The translations under genes and the position numbers were made by a program. A model generated the notes under the pieces. The model saw only the letters and a program-made list of their open reading frames with translations. It ran no database searches and was not told the DNA's origin. From Halicephalobus mephisto (lineage: Eukaryota; Nematoda; Chromadorea; Rhabditida; Panagrolaimidae): 64,000 nt of DNA. Each line of letters starts with the position of its first letter. Within the stretch, counting starts at the first letter, position 1. The stretch covers positions 1-64,000 of the forward strand of contig SWDT01000564.1 in NCBI GenBank assembly GCA_009193035.1, read 5' to 3'. Positions 35,201 through 44,836 of the stretch are shown piece after piece.

Positions 35201-36545
35201 GATTTTAGAAAGGAGTTTTAATTGAAATATATTTAAAATTTAGGAAATTAATATTTGGAAATTTACAGGAACGAAACCCTATCAGGAGCCGGTGCTGTGG
35301 AGAAAAGACATTATTCTTGCTGTCGTGATTGCTTGTGTTTTGGTTCTAATTTTGGCTCTTTTATTGATTGGATGGTGTGCTAAATCGAAAAGACGAGATG
35401 AAGATCACTTTATTAAGAAACAATATATTCGGGAAAGTCTACACAGAAAGAAAGATAAAACTTTCAGTAATCAAATTACAATGGGTAATGGAAATTTGTT
35501 TATTAATGAAGGAATTAAAGGAAGAAGTAAAATTAATGGAAATCATGAACAAGGTTTAACTGGTCCTGGAAAGAAAAAATCAAATTCAAGATCGAATTCG
35601 AGCACTGCAACGACGAGTTCGTGTGATCAGACTTATTCTTCCCCTTCGAGGACTTGTACGGATTCGCTTTGTACGGATAACTATAGTGAAACGACATATA
35701 CGGGATCTGTATCGACGAAAAATTTGGAAAATTCAATTATTCCAACTAGATCTGTGGTTTCGACAACGCCTAATCCGTATTCTGAAATTTCGACTTTGAG
35801 ACAACCTTCGAAAAATGTTAAATCGGCTTTGGGACCGAGAAGGGATACTGATTTGTCGACTAGTTCTTGTACTAGTTGTAGTGGGATATATTCTTTGAGG
35901 ACTTGTACGTGTTCGCAATGTCCAAGTGATACGACGACGGAAAGGGAATCGACGATAACGGAGGAATCGTCGAATTGGGATAATTCGTCTAGTTCAACGA
36001 GATCGAGTGACAGTACTATTACGGAACGACCGTTGTTAGGACGACAAGTTTTGTCTGGAATTGAAAGAAATAATACTAAATCTAGTATGAATACGTTGAG
36101 GGCGAGCAGTAGACCCGATTTGAGCACGAATAGGTCGTTGGTGGACTACTTTAGAGGTGGTGGAAGAGAAGTATTAACACCTTCGAAGAGTAATCCATCG
36201 ATATATCAAGGAAATAAAAATTTGTATAAAGTAGAAAATTCGAAAATATTAAATAATACGGTAATGGAAGAATATGATAGAGAACCTGGACGACCTAGAA
36301 GACCGTCATGGCACAGTAATCAGAAACAGAATTTTCAATATGGAGATGTTCCAGTTTATAATCCGGATTTAAAATTGGCGTTTTCACATTCGCCAGTTTC
36401 TGGAAGATCACAAGGATCTATTCCGTCTTTCACGTCCCCTGGGAGGATGACAGGACATCCGCAGCCTAGTAGGTCCTTGATGGACCTCAACGAAGGACCT
36501 AGAAGGAAGAAATCAGGATCTACGGCCATGGAAACTTCAATGTAA
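23223..36545 (+). CDS. Bark beetle/Anakonda-like giant membrane protein
   Basis: Nine exons keep phase throughout: 23223-25982, 26560-27390, 27687-28089, 28651-29159, 30047-30859, 30903-31854, 32262-33139, 33611-34802 and 35269-36545, encoding about 3,204 residues. A signal peptide covers residues 1 to ~35. Three times a 'PGATL.I' lead-in (for example MPGATLTI, EPGAKLTIAPG) is followed by an SRCR domain (about 145-256, 1041-1150, 1941-2058), then right-handed beta-helix-like repeats and CUB-like stretches. A C-type lectin-like domain lies at ~2658-2780, one TM helix at ~2793-2816, and a ~390-residue Ser/Thr-rich cytoplasmic tail ends in ETSM, a possible PDZ ligand. This order and length match Drosophila Bark beetle/Anakonda, which organises tricellular junctions. 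Basic cleavage-like sites include RGKRQ (~410), RKKRR (~1920) and RKKRS/RLKRQ (~2540-2555). Whether it acts at cell corners in worms is inference. Confidence 0.92.
27465..27620. repeat. Dispersed repeat, bark-like intron 2
   Basis: A piece of the interspersed family with 'aattcgcgcgcaaaggaagcgag', 'gacgcgctctgt...ctctcgctcttcttttacc' and 'ttggtaaatctggcag'. It is more diverged than the 33.2-kb and 45.8-kb copies. Confidence 0.55.
28175..28640. repeat. Simple tandem, bark-like intron 3
   Basis: Intron 3 is made of roughly 20-30 units of 'ttttatatgaacttttagt' and variants. Unit boundaries drift. No coding content. Confidence 0.65.
29177..29244. mobile_element. Hairpin MITE, 23-bp inverted repeats
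   Basis: CAGTCGACTCTCGATATAA at 29177 and its complement ending at 29244 form 23-bp arms with two mismatches around a 22-bp loop. The CAGTCGACTCTCG-type end resembles ends of pogo/Tigger-type Tc1-mariner relatives. It sits 18 bases inside intron 4 of the bark-like gene. Confidence 0.65.
29255..29435. mobile_element. 181-bp MITE with TA target duplication
   Basis: The ends are CAGTAGGACTTGGATATAAG and its complement (one or two mismatches over ~24 bases), flanked on both sides by TA. This fits a non-autonomous Tc1/mariner-pogo element. A second internal inverted repeat (ctatgttataa / ttatagc words) lies inside. It follows the hairpin MITE by ten bases. Confidence 0.8.
29440..29850. repeat. 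TTCTAGAA-type repeat field, bark-like intron 4
   Basis: Imperfect 'agattctggaa', 'tttctagaatcttatgaaaaatcctgaagc' units, the same type as at 15943-16603. The rest of the intron to 30046 is AT-rich. Confidence 0.6.
33183..33490. repeat. ~308-bp dispersed repeat, copy 1
   Basis: Near-identical (about 95-97 percent by eye) to 45823-46130, in the same orientation, here inside intron 7 of the bark-like gene. It starts at 'gatatatagttttttgtaat', carries GC-rich words 'ggcgcggaaaagaagcgg' and 'gaacgcgctccgtctcgac', and ends near 'caaatcgtttcgaaatca'. No open frame or clear terminal repeat. A related, more diverged half follows to about 33560. Confidence 0.85.
34835..35200. repeat. Tandem repeat, ~55-60-bp unit, bark-like intron 8
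   Basis: About six copies of 'attaatattttaaaaagtaatttatattttttctcaacctaaaaataactata'-type sequence, the first four being the most regular. Confidence 0.75.
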
Positions 36546-38184
36546 AATCAGGAAATTTAATTTTTAAAGGGTTAATGATCTCAAAAATTGTTTTGTGTAA
36601 TAAAAATTATTTCGAAAATTGTTTTTTGAAATTTTAAATTTTTATCGAAAGAGAGAATACTGTAGAAGGGAAATAGTAAATCTAGTAAAGTTACTAAAAT
36701 TATTTTTTGTTTTTAGAAACTTTGGAAATTAGTGCAAAAATTATTTTTTTACATTTTTTTAAAGTACAGTTTAAATTTTAACACTTTTCTGAAAATTCGT
36801 GTCGAAACAATTTTGTAAAAATTTTTCTTAAATATTTGTTTTTCGAAAATTTTTTAAAAACTCGTTTCGGAACAGTTTTGTGAAAAATTTATTTTTTAAT
36901 TAAATTATTAAAAATTCCTAATATCTTCATAAAATTCGTTTTTAAATAATTCTACAATTTTTTATTACTGTATTTAAAATTTTTTAATATTTTTAAAAAA
37001 TTTGTTTTTAAATAATTTCATCATTTTTTCCTTTTTATTACTGTATTTAAAATTTTCTAATATTTTTAAAAAATTTGTTTTTAAATAATTTCATTATTTT
37101 TTTCTTTTTATTACTGTATTTAAATTTTTTTAATATTTTCATAAAATTTGTTTTTAAATAACTTTATCATTTTTTTCTTTTTATTACTGTATTTAAAATT
37201 TTCTAATATTTTTAAAAAACTTGCCTGAGGATCACTTTGGATTTTTTCCTATTTTTTTATAATAGTGTATTTTTAAAAAATCAACGATCTCCAAAAAAAA
37301 ATTTTTTTTATTTATTTTTTATGAAGATTGAATCGGGGAAAACTATAGTTTGTAACGAGTCAAGTGAGGATGACTAGTTCTCGAGAACGGGATTTTTCAG
37401 ATTCCCGCTTTAAAATCCACTTGAGATTCCAAAAATCGGATTTCAGTGATCCTTTTACGGTAAAAGTCGTTTTTGGTCAGGAAAGCAAAACTTGAACTTT
37501 TATGACTGGTCATCGAAATTGCAATAAGACAACAAACCTCAGGATATCCGGTCTGGATCTGGAATTTCGTAACTTAGGCGGGATATATAAGGACCACAAA
37601 TTGTGGAATTTTTAAACTGTCAATGATTTTTTAAAATTTACCTCAATTGGAAGTTTTTCGGATTTTACTTTTTGAACATTTTACGAAGGAGTCTGGAGTC
37701 TTCTAGGATCCAGTAGATATTTCTGAGATCTTCTGGAATCCCTTGGACATTCTTAGAATCATCCAGAATCTGACGGAAGATTATGAAACTTTCTAGAAGT
37801 TTCCGAAAACTTCTGAAATTTCTTAATCGACCATTCTAAAATCTTCCAGAATCCCACAGTAGCTTCTAGAAACTTTTAAAATCCAGTGGAAACTTCTGGA
37901 ATCCTCTGGTATAAGATTCTAAAATCTCCCAGAATCCCGTAATAGCTTCGAGAATCTAGTAGCAACTTCTGAAACCATCTAAATTCCAAGTTCTGGAAGT
38001 TTCCAGAAATTCGTTTCGAGACAATTTCGCATAAAATTTCATTGTTAATTAATTTATTTAAAAAGTAAAATTCTCTAAAGTTTCTGAAATCCAGAATCCC
38101 AAAAAACCTAACTTTTGTTGAAATGACTGTAATTTAATTTCGAATTTCTACAGTAATTTACTTTTAAAATTATTTCAGATTCAG
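36546..38184. other. Intergenic with tandem and TTCTAGAA-type repeats
   Basis: No gene seen. About 36950-37210 holds four copies of a ~60-65-bp unit with 'tttttattactgtatttaaaattttctaatatttttaaaaaatttg'-type sequence. About 37680-38010 is a TTCTAGAA-type field. The 3' UTR of the bark-like gene must lie at the start, but I see no clear AATAAA close to the stop. Confidence 0.6.
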
Positions 38185-38598
38185 ATGACTTCTTGTGCTA
38201 CAGTATCCCTCTTGCTACTTGCCTTGACAACATTCCAAACGTCCCAAGGACTCTTCTACAACGGCTGGGGTAACTGGGGTGGTTGTAACAACTGGGGTTG
38301 CTGCAATACTTGTGGAAATTCCTGTGGTTGTTGTAATTCCAACGACATAATCGTCCTAAATTACGAAAATAATTGTTGCAACAATTGGAATAACTGTGGT
38401 TGTAATAACTGTTGTGGTTGTAACTCCTGTGGCTGTGGATCATGTGGCTGTAACTCCTGTGGTTGTAACTCCTGCGGCTGTGGAGGTTGTAACGATATTA
38501 CAGTAATCACCTTAGATGACAATTGTTGTAATAATTGTTGTGGCTGCAATTCCTGTGGCTATGGGTCCTACGGTTGTGGATGGGGATGGGGCAAGTAA
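38185..38598 (+). CDS. Secreted Cys/Gly/Asn-rich protein
   Basis: A single exon of 137 residues. The ATG lies six bases after an attatttcag acceptor, a likely trans-splice site. Residues 1-22 are a clear signal peptide ([14 protein letters not shown]). The mature part holds about 30 cysteines in ~115 residues, almost all in NSCGC, GCCN and NNCC contexts, with Trp/Tyr-Gly at both ends (GWGNWGG and GCGWGWGK). Two related hydrophobic-acidic inserts, [15 protein letters not shown] and [15 protein letters not shown], mark an internal duplication. I do not know a named family. It could be a cross-linked structural protein of cuticle or eggshell, a metal-binding protein, or an adhesive secretion. 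It is convergent with the cyclin gene, 139 bases apart. Confidence 0.85.
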   Translation: MTSCATVSLLLLALTTFQTSQGLFYNGWGNWGGCNNWGCCNTCGNSCGCCNSNDIIVLNYENNCCNNWNNCGCNNCCGCNSCGCGSCGCNSCGCNSCGCGGCNDITVITLDDNCCNNCCGCNSCGYGSYGCGWGWGK

Positions 38599-38737
38599 CC
38601 GAAAAACTAAATTTAAAAAACTTAAAGATCCTTATAGCGACTTAACAATATTTAACCCAGATGGATATCAAAATAAACTGTACACCTGTAATTTCATTGT
38701 CACACATAACAATCATTAAACTACCAGTTTTGAAAAA

Positions 38738-39760
38738 CTAAAAACATTCAATTCCCCGAGATTCAAACTCGATCAGATGGTCAATCGTTTTCGGTTGCAG
38801 GTGATACCTTCGCTTCGGGAAGTACTCCTTGAAAAGATTTTCGTAATCAACCCCAGATATACATGAATTTGTTTGTTGAGATACGTCCGTGTCCAAATCC
38901 ACTAAATTTCCGTCCAGTTGAGCAAATGAAGGTTCAGAAAGATTAACGCCTTGATTATGTGGAACACTATCGGCAAGACTCGGCAATTCTACGTTGACGG
39001 ACTCATTCGTTGTCGTCAAATCAGTAAATCCGTTGTTCGTCTCCTGGGCTAATCCACTAAGGAACACGGCCATGTAAAGGGCTCCAATGTAGGTCGCGGA
39101 GATAGCTCCAGTGAATTTGAAGAAGAGTTTCAGCTGTGTCCAGTACATGTCCCACTGCTTAACAAGGACCGCGAGATCGTTATATGTGAAGAATTTGCGT
39201 GTTTTCATCGAGTGCAAAGCTATCCATCGTTCGACCGAGTCCATGGTGGTCTTGAATTCTGATTCCGAAATTTGCAAGTTCCACTCAATGTTAGTTAAAA
39301 TCGCCAACTCCAGCTCGTTCACCCTTTGTATCGATCTCGAAGAGCAGTGAGCCCACTCGTCGTTCCAGATAAATTCTTCCATCCCGCCATCCTGCAAAAA
39401 CTTGGCCGCGATTACAAGAGCGGAGAGATATATATCTTCAGGTGCTGTTTCCGTAAAGTACCGCTTGTTGGCTCGAAGGAGACGATCGACATAAATCATG
39501 GCAACAATCAGAGTCGTTGGGTCGATACAGCATTCGCTGGAAATCAAAACTCCATATCAATTTAGTTTTGTAATTGCCTACCGAGCAAGCTTTGAGGCAT
39601 ATCCAATATCCAAATGATCGTAAGGATTGTGTTTATCAAAGTAGTCAACGACCATTTCGGAGAGTGGCATGGTCAAGTTATCCATCCGCAATTGACCGTA
39701 ATTCATCGTTCGTCTCATTCGTCGCTGAAGATTTTTATGAGAATGCGCTTTAGGCGGCAT
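38738..39760 (-). CDS. CNPPD1-type cyclin-like protein
   Basis: Two exons, 39760-39582 and 39536-38738, with a 45-base intron (CG|GTAGGC, TTTCCAG|C) encode about 325 residues. From about residue 25 to 190 the sequence follows the cyclin/PHO80-like fold of the CNPPD1 family: LPLSE-like start (MPLSEMVVDYFDKHNPYDHL), then ECCIDPTTLIVAMIYVDRLL, then YLSALVIAAKFLQD and ELELAILTNIEWNLQIS. A hydrophobic segment (ISATYIGALYMAVFLSGL, about 205-222) follows, as in CNPPD1. The C-terminal ~100 residues are acidic and Asn/Ser-rich. The human protein's role is poorly known. It shares a ~980-bp upstream region with the AT-hook/RG gene. Confidence 0.85.
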
Positions 39761-40741
39761 TCTGTCGCTCTAAGGAGACCGTAAGCCTAAAACAAGCATG
39801 AAATTATCACAAGTCGTCTCGATCAAAATTGTACAAACCGATAAGAGACGCGGTTAGTTTGCCGAGCAATCAACTGCAAAAGCACGATCAATAACTGTTC
39901 CGTGAGGAACGCGGGGAAGAGGCGACAAACAGAAAGATTCAGTCATTTCGGACGGATATCCGAGAACGACATGAGAGGGAGCGTAAACAAAGTCTTCAGC
40001 TAAAAACCACGGAAAACGTTGTACATGGCTACTTACGATATATGAATATAAAAAATAACAGAATTTTAAAAATAAATAAAAAACAAAAACAAAAATCGAT
40101 CGAGAGAAAACCAACTCGCGGGTTCGATGAAACTTTGGGTTGATGAAATCGAGACGCACAAGGGAGAGCTTAACTCTTACAACGAAAATCCCTTGTCTCT
40201 TTGTCAACTACCGTTTCCAATTGGCAAATTGCCCAGCGCGCGAAAGACTCACTAGATGCCGGCCATGTTTGTCCGATCTTTCCCTCTCTTTCCTGACTGA
40301 AGCGCGCGCGTTTGTTTCCAAGTCGAATTTGCTTCCATCAGAAAATATTTTTCTCGTGGTTTTCTCCGTTGTGAATATTTAACTGATCGAATGACGGACA
40401 ACTATCTTTATCGTTTTTTTCATGTTTTGGGCCATTGTGTGAGAAAGAAGAACAAAAATGCTAGTGCTATTTTGTTACGAAATTTTTTTCTCTGACATTA
40501 TTCTTTGGACAAACCTGGTCGTTTTTTTATAATCAACGATTTTGATCGAAATTGCTTTTTTAGGAAGAAACTTATTGTTTATGGTAGTAAATGCACTAAG
40601 ATATGTATTTTGTTATTTTTTAGGAGTTTTTTATTCGCGGAAGAGTTTTGAACATTTTTGGCGCGAATCGGGAGTTTATATCGAGCGATTGTTTTGCGGG
40701 CCCGATTTCCCCGTGTTATTGTGATTATTCAAATTTCAGAC
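39761..40741. promoter_or_regulatory. Bidirectional upstream region
   Basis: Between the divergent cyclin (minus) and RG-rich (plus) genes. A moderately GC-rich block at 40220-40330 (words 'gcccagcgcgcgaaagactc', 'gaagcgcgcgcg') may be the promoter. The minus-strand open frame 39854-40207 has no domain or splice support and is not called. The plus gene begins two bases after a TTTCAG acceptor at 40734-40739. Confidence 0.4.
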
Positions 40742-41989
40742 ATGTCTTCGCCTCCACCGATCGAGCAGGCAATTACTCAAGCTTCAAATGATGGTGGGAA
40801 TTTTGTTATTTAATAATATTGACTATTTCGTGATATTTCAGTTCCGACCGACATTACTCAAACGTCGAATGTTACTGGAAATGTAACTGAAACTCCGACG
40901 AAAGTTGCTGATATCGCGGCACCAAACGATGCAAAACAGCCAGATATTCCTGTTGCTGCCGCTAACGAAGAACCCAAGAGCAACGGCGAGACTAAACCCG
41001 AAGCTGTAAGTCCTACAACCCTAATCCCCACTATAAACCCTCTTATCCTCCAGGAAGTTCAAGAGAAACCGGCAGAAGAACCCGTTTCTGCTCCTGCTGA
41101 AGAGCCTCAACTTGTTGAGGAACCCCAACCTATGGAAGAATCTCAACCAGTTGAAGAGCCGAAAATTGAGGAAACTGAACCTCCGAAAGAAGAATCCAAA
41201 CCAGAATCTCCAACTAAAACAGAGACTGGTCCTCGAAAGCTGCCAAAATGGATGTGTCAGAATGCTGACGATATTGAACCAGAACCCGAACCAAAGACGG
41301 AAGAGAATGCTGATGAATCAAAGGAAGTTGTTGAAGGCGATAAAGAAGAGACTGAAAATCAAGAGGAAACAGCGGAAGGTGCTCCAGCTCGAGGAAGAGG
41401 ACGTGGAAGAGGTAGAGGCCGTGGTCGTGGACGTGGAGCTGCTTCTACTTCTTCCACTCCAAGAACCCCAAGTCCTAGAAAAGCTGTTCAATCAGGTGAT
41501 GGAACTGAAAAAGAAGCATCTCCTCCTATGAGTGTTACTCGTCCTCGGCGATCAACGAGAGCCAAAGTTGATTACGCACATCCTGATACTGGGACAGTTC
41601 TTGCTTCGATTGATGACGAAGAACTCGGAGATATCAATTTAAGTAAAAGAGGCAAAAGGAAGGGGCGTTCAACTTCCGCTAGAGGAGGCAGAGGGGCCAA
41701 GAAATCCAAAACAGGAGATAGTTCTGATGATGGAGACGATTTTGATGAAGCTGACGACGATGGAGACTATGGGAAAAGTAGCAAGAAATCCAGTCGTGGT
41801 GGAGCCAGAGGAAGAGGTCGTGGACGTGGACGTCCCCCAGGATCCACTGGACGCGGGGGTGGTACACGTCGTTCCACAAGAAATCAGAAAAAAGATGAAA
41901 GTGAGGAAGACGAAAGTGAAATGATCCTTGATGACCATGTTTCTGAGAAATCAGCTGATGATACCGAAATCGCCGCTGGGGCTGAATAA
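40742..41989 (+). CDS. Acidic RG-rich / AT-hook nuclear protein
   Basis: Three exons, 40742-40793, 40842-41005 and 41054-41989, encode about 383 residues. The N-terminal half is Pro/Glu/Thr-rich and acidic. A short ordered-looking motif, PRKLPKWMCQNADDIEP, precedes an RG tract (GRGRGRGRGRGRG, about residues 165-180). Then come RPRRSTRAKVDYAHPDTG, a Lys/Ser/Gly-rich basic part, an acidic DDGDDFDEADDDGD patch and a second RG block with RGRPPGSTGRGGG, which has the RGRP core of an AT-hook. The tail is acidic. This composition fits a chromatin- or RNA-associated nuclear protein; I cannot name an orthologue. RG repeats are likely targets of arginine methylation. The stop lies within AATAAA. The ATG follows a TTTCAG acceptor by two bases, suggesting trans-splicing. 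Confidence 0.8.
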
Positions 41990-42614
41990 AAACCTCCTTT
42001 AAACTCTAACGCCAATAACCTAAAAACAAAGTTATTATTTTTTAGAGTTTTTTGATGTTTTTTAAGAAGCTTCTAACGATTTTTCTCATATCTTTTGTTA
42101 GAAGCTAATTTGTATTACTCTGAATTTTCTAATTTTGGAACAGTTCATGTATTTTTGTCCTCTACGGCAAGATCTCCTTTGGTCTATTCGAGTTGATTGT
42201 TACACGTCGTTTATTCGTCGTTTTTTGCGACTTTTTTTGTTTTTTTTGACTTATTTTTTAATGATCTTTTTTGTATGATAAAATTATTGTTATTTATAAA
42301 ATATTGTCAGGGAATTTCGGAAATTTACAAAAAGTTGATATATGGGAAATGAATAGTCGAAGGCGGGTTGCGGGCAACGTGCGGAATGAGGTTTGTTGGT
42401 TTGCGATTTTTATGCTTTCCCGCGGTTTTCTAATTTTATACTTTTTTATATGTATTTTGATGAATTATTTTTTTATAATTATATATTTCGAATAATTCTA
42501 CATATATCTTACTGGTAAAAGTATTTTGGAAATTTTTTAAATTGTATTTTGCGCGGTTTTTGGGCCTTAATTTTATATGAATTTTGTACCTAATTTCGAC
42601 ATTATTTCAGTAAA
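41990..42614. other. Intergenic, 3' UTR and dyskerin upstream
   Basis: The first ~270 bases are T-rich and likely the 3' UTR and termination region of the RG-rich gene. From about 42350 to 42410 a GC-richer block ('gaaggcgggttgcgggcaacgtgcgg') may be the dyskerin promoter. TTTCAG at 42605-42610 is a trans-splice acceptor four bases before the dyskerin ATG. The 625-base gap is larger than typical worm operon spacing. Confidence 0.45.
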
Positions 42615-44082
42615 ATGGGTAAATCAGGAGCAAAAAAGCTTACTCAAGATGAAGTAGCGGTAAGTTGCAGGGGTTTATATATGTGGGATGTATGGTTAAT
42701 GCGATTTTTACAGGAAATCCAACATGAATCCGAATTTGCCGTCGCCTCGTCCAATAAGGGAATCAAATTGAAGTCTTCCGACTGGCCACTATTGTTAAAG
42801 GTGTGTTGTGGTTGTTAGTATTGTAAGTAGTGAGTGATTTCAGAATTACGATAAGCTGAATCGTCTGACGACTCACTTTACACCGTTGGTTGAAAGTAAC
42901 TCTCCTTTGCAACGTCCTCTCAAGGAGTACCTAAGTGCTGGTTGCATCAACTTGGACAAACCAAGCAACCCGTCCAGTCATGAGGTCGTCTCCTGGGTCA
43001 AGAACATTCTGCGTGTTGACAAGACAGGACATTCCGGAACCTTGGATCCCAAAGTTTCCGGAGTTCTCATCGTCTGCATCGACCGGGCGACTCGTCTTGT
43101 GAAATCTCAGCAGAACGCCGGAAAAGAATACGTCGCTGTCTTCCGACTGCACGGCGAAGTCAAAGATACGAAGGTTATCCGTCAAGGATTAGAAAAAGTT
43201 GGTTTCTTTCCATCGGGAAAATCTGAACACAGTAGTAATTCCAGCTTATTGGCGCTCAATTCCAACGACCTCCACTGATCTCTGCTGTCAAGCGTCAACT
43301 TCGTGTCCGTTCCATCTATGAATTCAAGCTCTTTGACTACGACCCTGATCGTCAAATGGGAGTCTACTGGATCAAGTGTGAATCTGGCACTTATGTGAGA
43401 ACTCATTGTGTCCATTTGGGTATTGTTCTTGGAGTTGGAGCTCATATGGAGGAGCTTAGACGTGTTCGTTCTGGTGTAACCTCCGAGAATGACCATATCG
43501 TCACGATGCATGACGTTATGGATGCTCAATACATGTATGACCACGAAAGGAACGAAACCTACCTCCGACGTGTGGTTAGACCTTTGGAGGCTCTTCTCGT
43601 TAATCACAAGAGAATAATCGTCAAGGATTCTGCTGTGAATGCAATCTGTTATGGAGCCAAAGTTCTTGTTCCTGGAATCTTGTTCTTCGACGATGGAATC
43701 GAAGTTGGTCAAGAAATTGTTCTGGTTACAACAAAGGGTGAAGCCATTGCTCTTGGTATGTTGTTATTTTGATAGATATTCAATTTATAATGCTGTTACA
43801 GCCATTGCGATGATGACGACATCTTCAATTGCAAGTCTTGATCATGGTCTTGTTGCTAAGATCAAGAGAGTCATCATGGAACGTGATACCTACAGCCGTA
43901 AATGGGGACTTGGACCTTATGCTAGCAAGAAGAAAGAACTGATTGCTGCTGGTCTCCTTGATCAACATGGCAAACCGAACTCTAAAACTCCAAAAGACTG
44001 GCAATCTGTCTACCACTACATCAAGAAGGAAAATGGAGGAGATCAAAAGTCAGTAAAGGCGGAAACCATGGAAGAAGATTGA
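42615..44082 (+). CDS. dkc-1: Dyskerin, H/ACA snoRNP pseudouridine synthase
   Basis: Five exons, 42615-42659, 42714-42800, 42844-43197, 43245-43755 and 43802-44082, encode about 425 residues. Introns are 43-54 bases; the fourth exon follows a 47-base intron with a GTTGGT donor. The product is the catalytic subunit of H/ACA ribonucleoproteins that pseudouridylate rRNA and snRNA in nucleolus and Cajal bodies. Visible parts: the N-terminal dyskerin-like segment ([20 protein letters not shown]), the TruB domain with catalytic Asp112 in [12 protein letters not shown], the [15 protein letters not shown] and [14 protein letters not shown] motifs, then a PUA domain at about 284-360 ([18 protein letters not shown]). 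The C-terminus is short and ends acidic (KAETMEED), without the long Lys/Glu tails of vertebrate dyskerin. All core motifs are intact. Confidence 0.96.
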
Positions 44083-44836
44083 TGATGGATAATTGATTAT
44101 GTTGTTGAGTTTGATATTGTTTTCTATTTCTAGAATGCGAGTAGACTACGGTCTCATCGCTGGTTGTGTTTTACCTCGATAAAAATAAGGTCAAATTGAA
44201 ACTTTTGAAGAACGGTTTGTCCAGCTGACATGTGTGGTCGACCAGCTATCATGGGTGGTCCTCTTCCCGCCTTGTGTGGCCCTGATTTTTAGAAAACAAT
44301 TGTTGGCGCCTGTTTCAACAAGTATTACAAGTAAGGATTGAGGTGGAAGTGGATTCAGAAGTTTTTTGAGATTTTGTTTCATATATCGATAACTTGGAAA
44401 TTGGAAATTTTTTATTTTTTTAAGTTTTTCTAAGAAATAGTAGTTACCGTAATTTTGGAAAAAATTAAAAAAGTAATAATTGTATTAAAAAAGAAAATTG
44501 AATTGATTTAAGTAAAAAATAAAAAAACTTAAGAAAAAGAAAAAAGAATGTTCTCTTTAGGATTACGGTATTCCCTGCAGAACCTTGATTTTATGGATTA
44601 GTTCTGAATTTTTTTAATTTTATAAATTTTTTAAAAATTTCATCAATTTTTATTTTTATTTTTTAAATTACGGTATTTTTGAAATTTTTACACTTAAATT
44701 TGCAAAAATTACTGTAAATCGGTTTTTTAAAATTTTCGTTTTTTTAAATATTAAAAATTAAAATGAAAATAAACTTCAGAAGCGTCGATTTGGGAATCTG
44801 AGTCCGGCGAGGGGGCTTCTGCCCGGACCTGTGGAA
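44083..44836. other. Intergenic, nothing recognised
   Basis: Dyskerin 3' flank followed by AT-rich DNA. An 'attacggta' word recurs (about 44563 and 44673). No gene seen; the minus-strand frame at 44191-44382 has no support. Confidence 0.5.

Noticed and set aside
35681..36127. 148-codon minus-strand frame opposite the bark-like tail
   Set aside because: Antisense shadow of the low-complexity Ser/Thr-rich exon, which is supported by phase with eight other exons.
40100..40140. tRNA-like 'gggttcgatga' word
   Set aside because: Resembles a B box, but no matching A box or cloverleaf stems could be placed upstream.
39854..40207. 117-codon minus-strand open frame upstream of the cyclin gene
   Set aside because: Mixed hydrophobic and basic composition, no domain, no splice partner; it spans a likely shared promoter.
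41669..41938. Minus-strand Ser/Thr/Gly-rich frames under the RG-rich gene
   Set aside because: Shadow of the repetitive RG-coding sequence on the opposite strand.
43182..43712. 176-codon minus-strand frame opposite dyskerin
   Set aside because: Shadow frame; the plus strand has intact dyskerin motifs.
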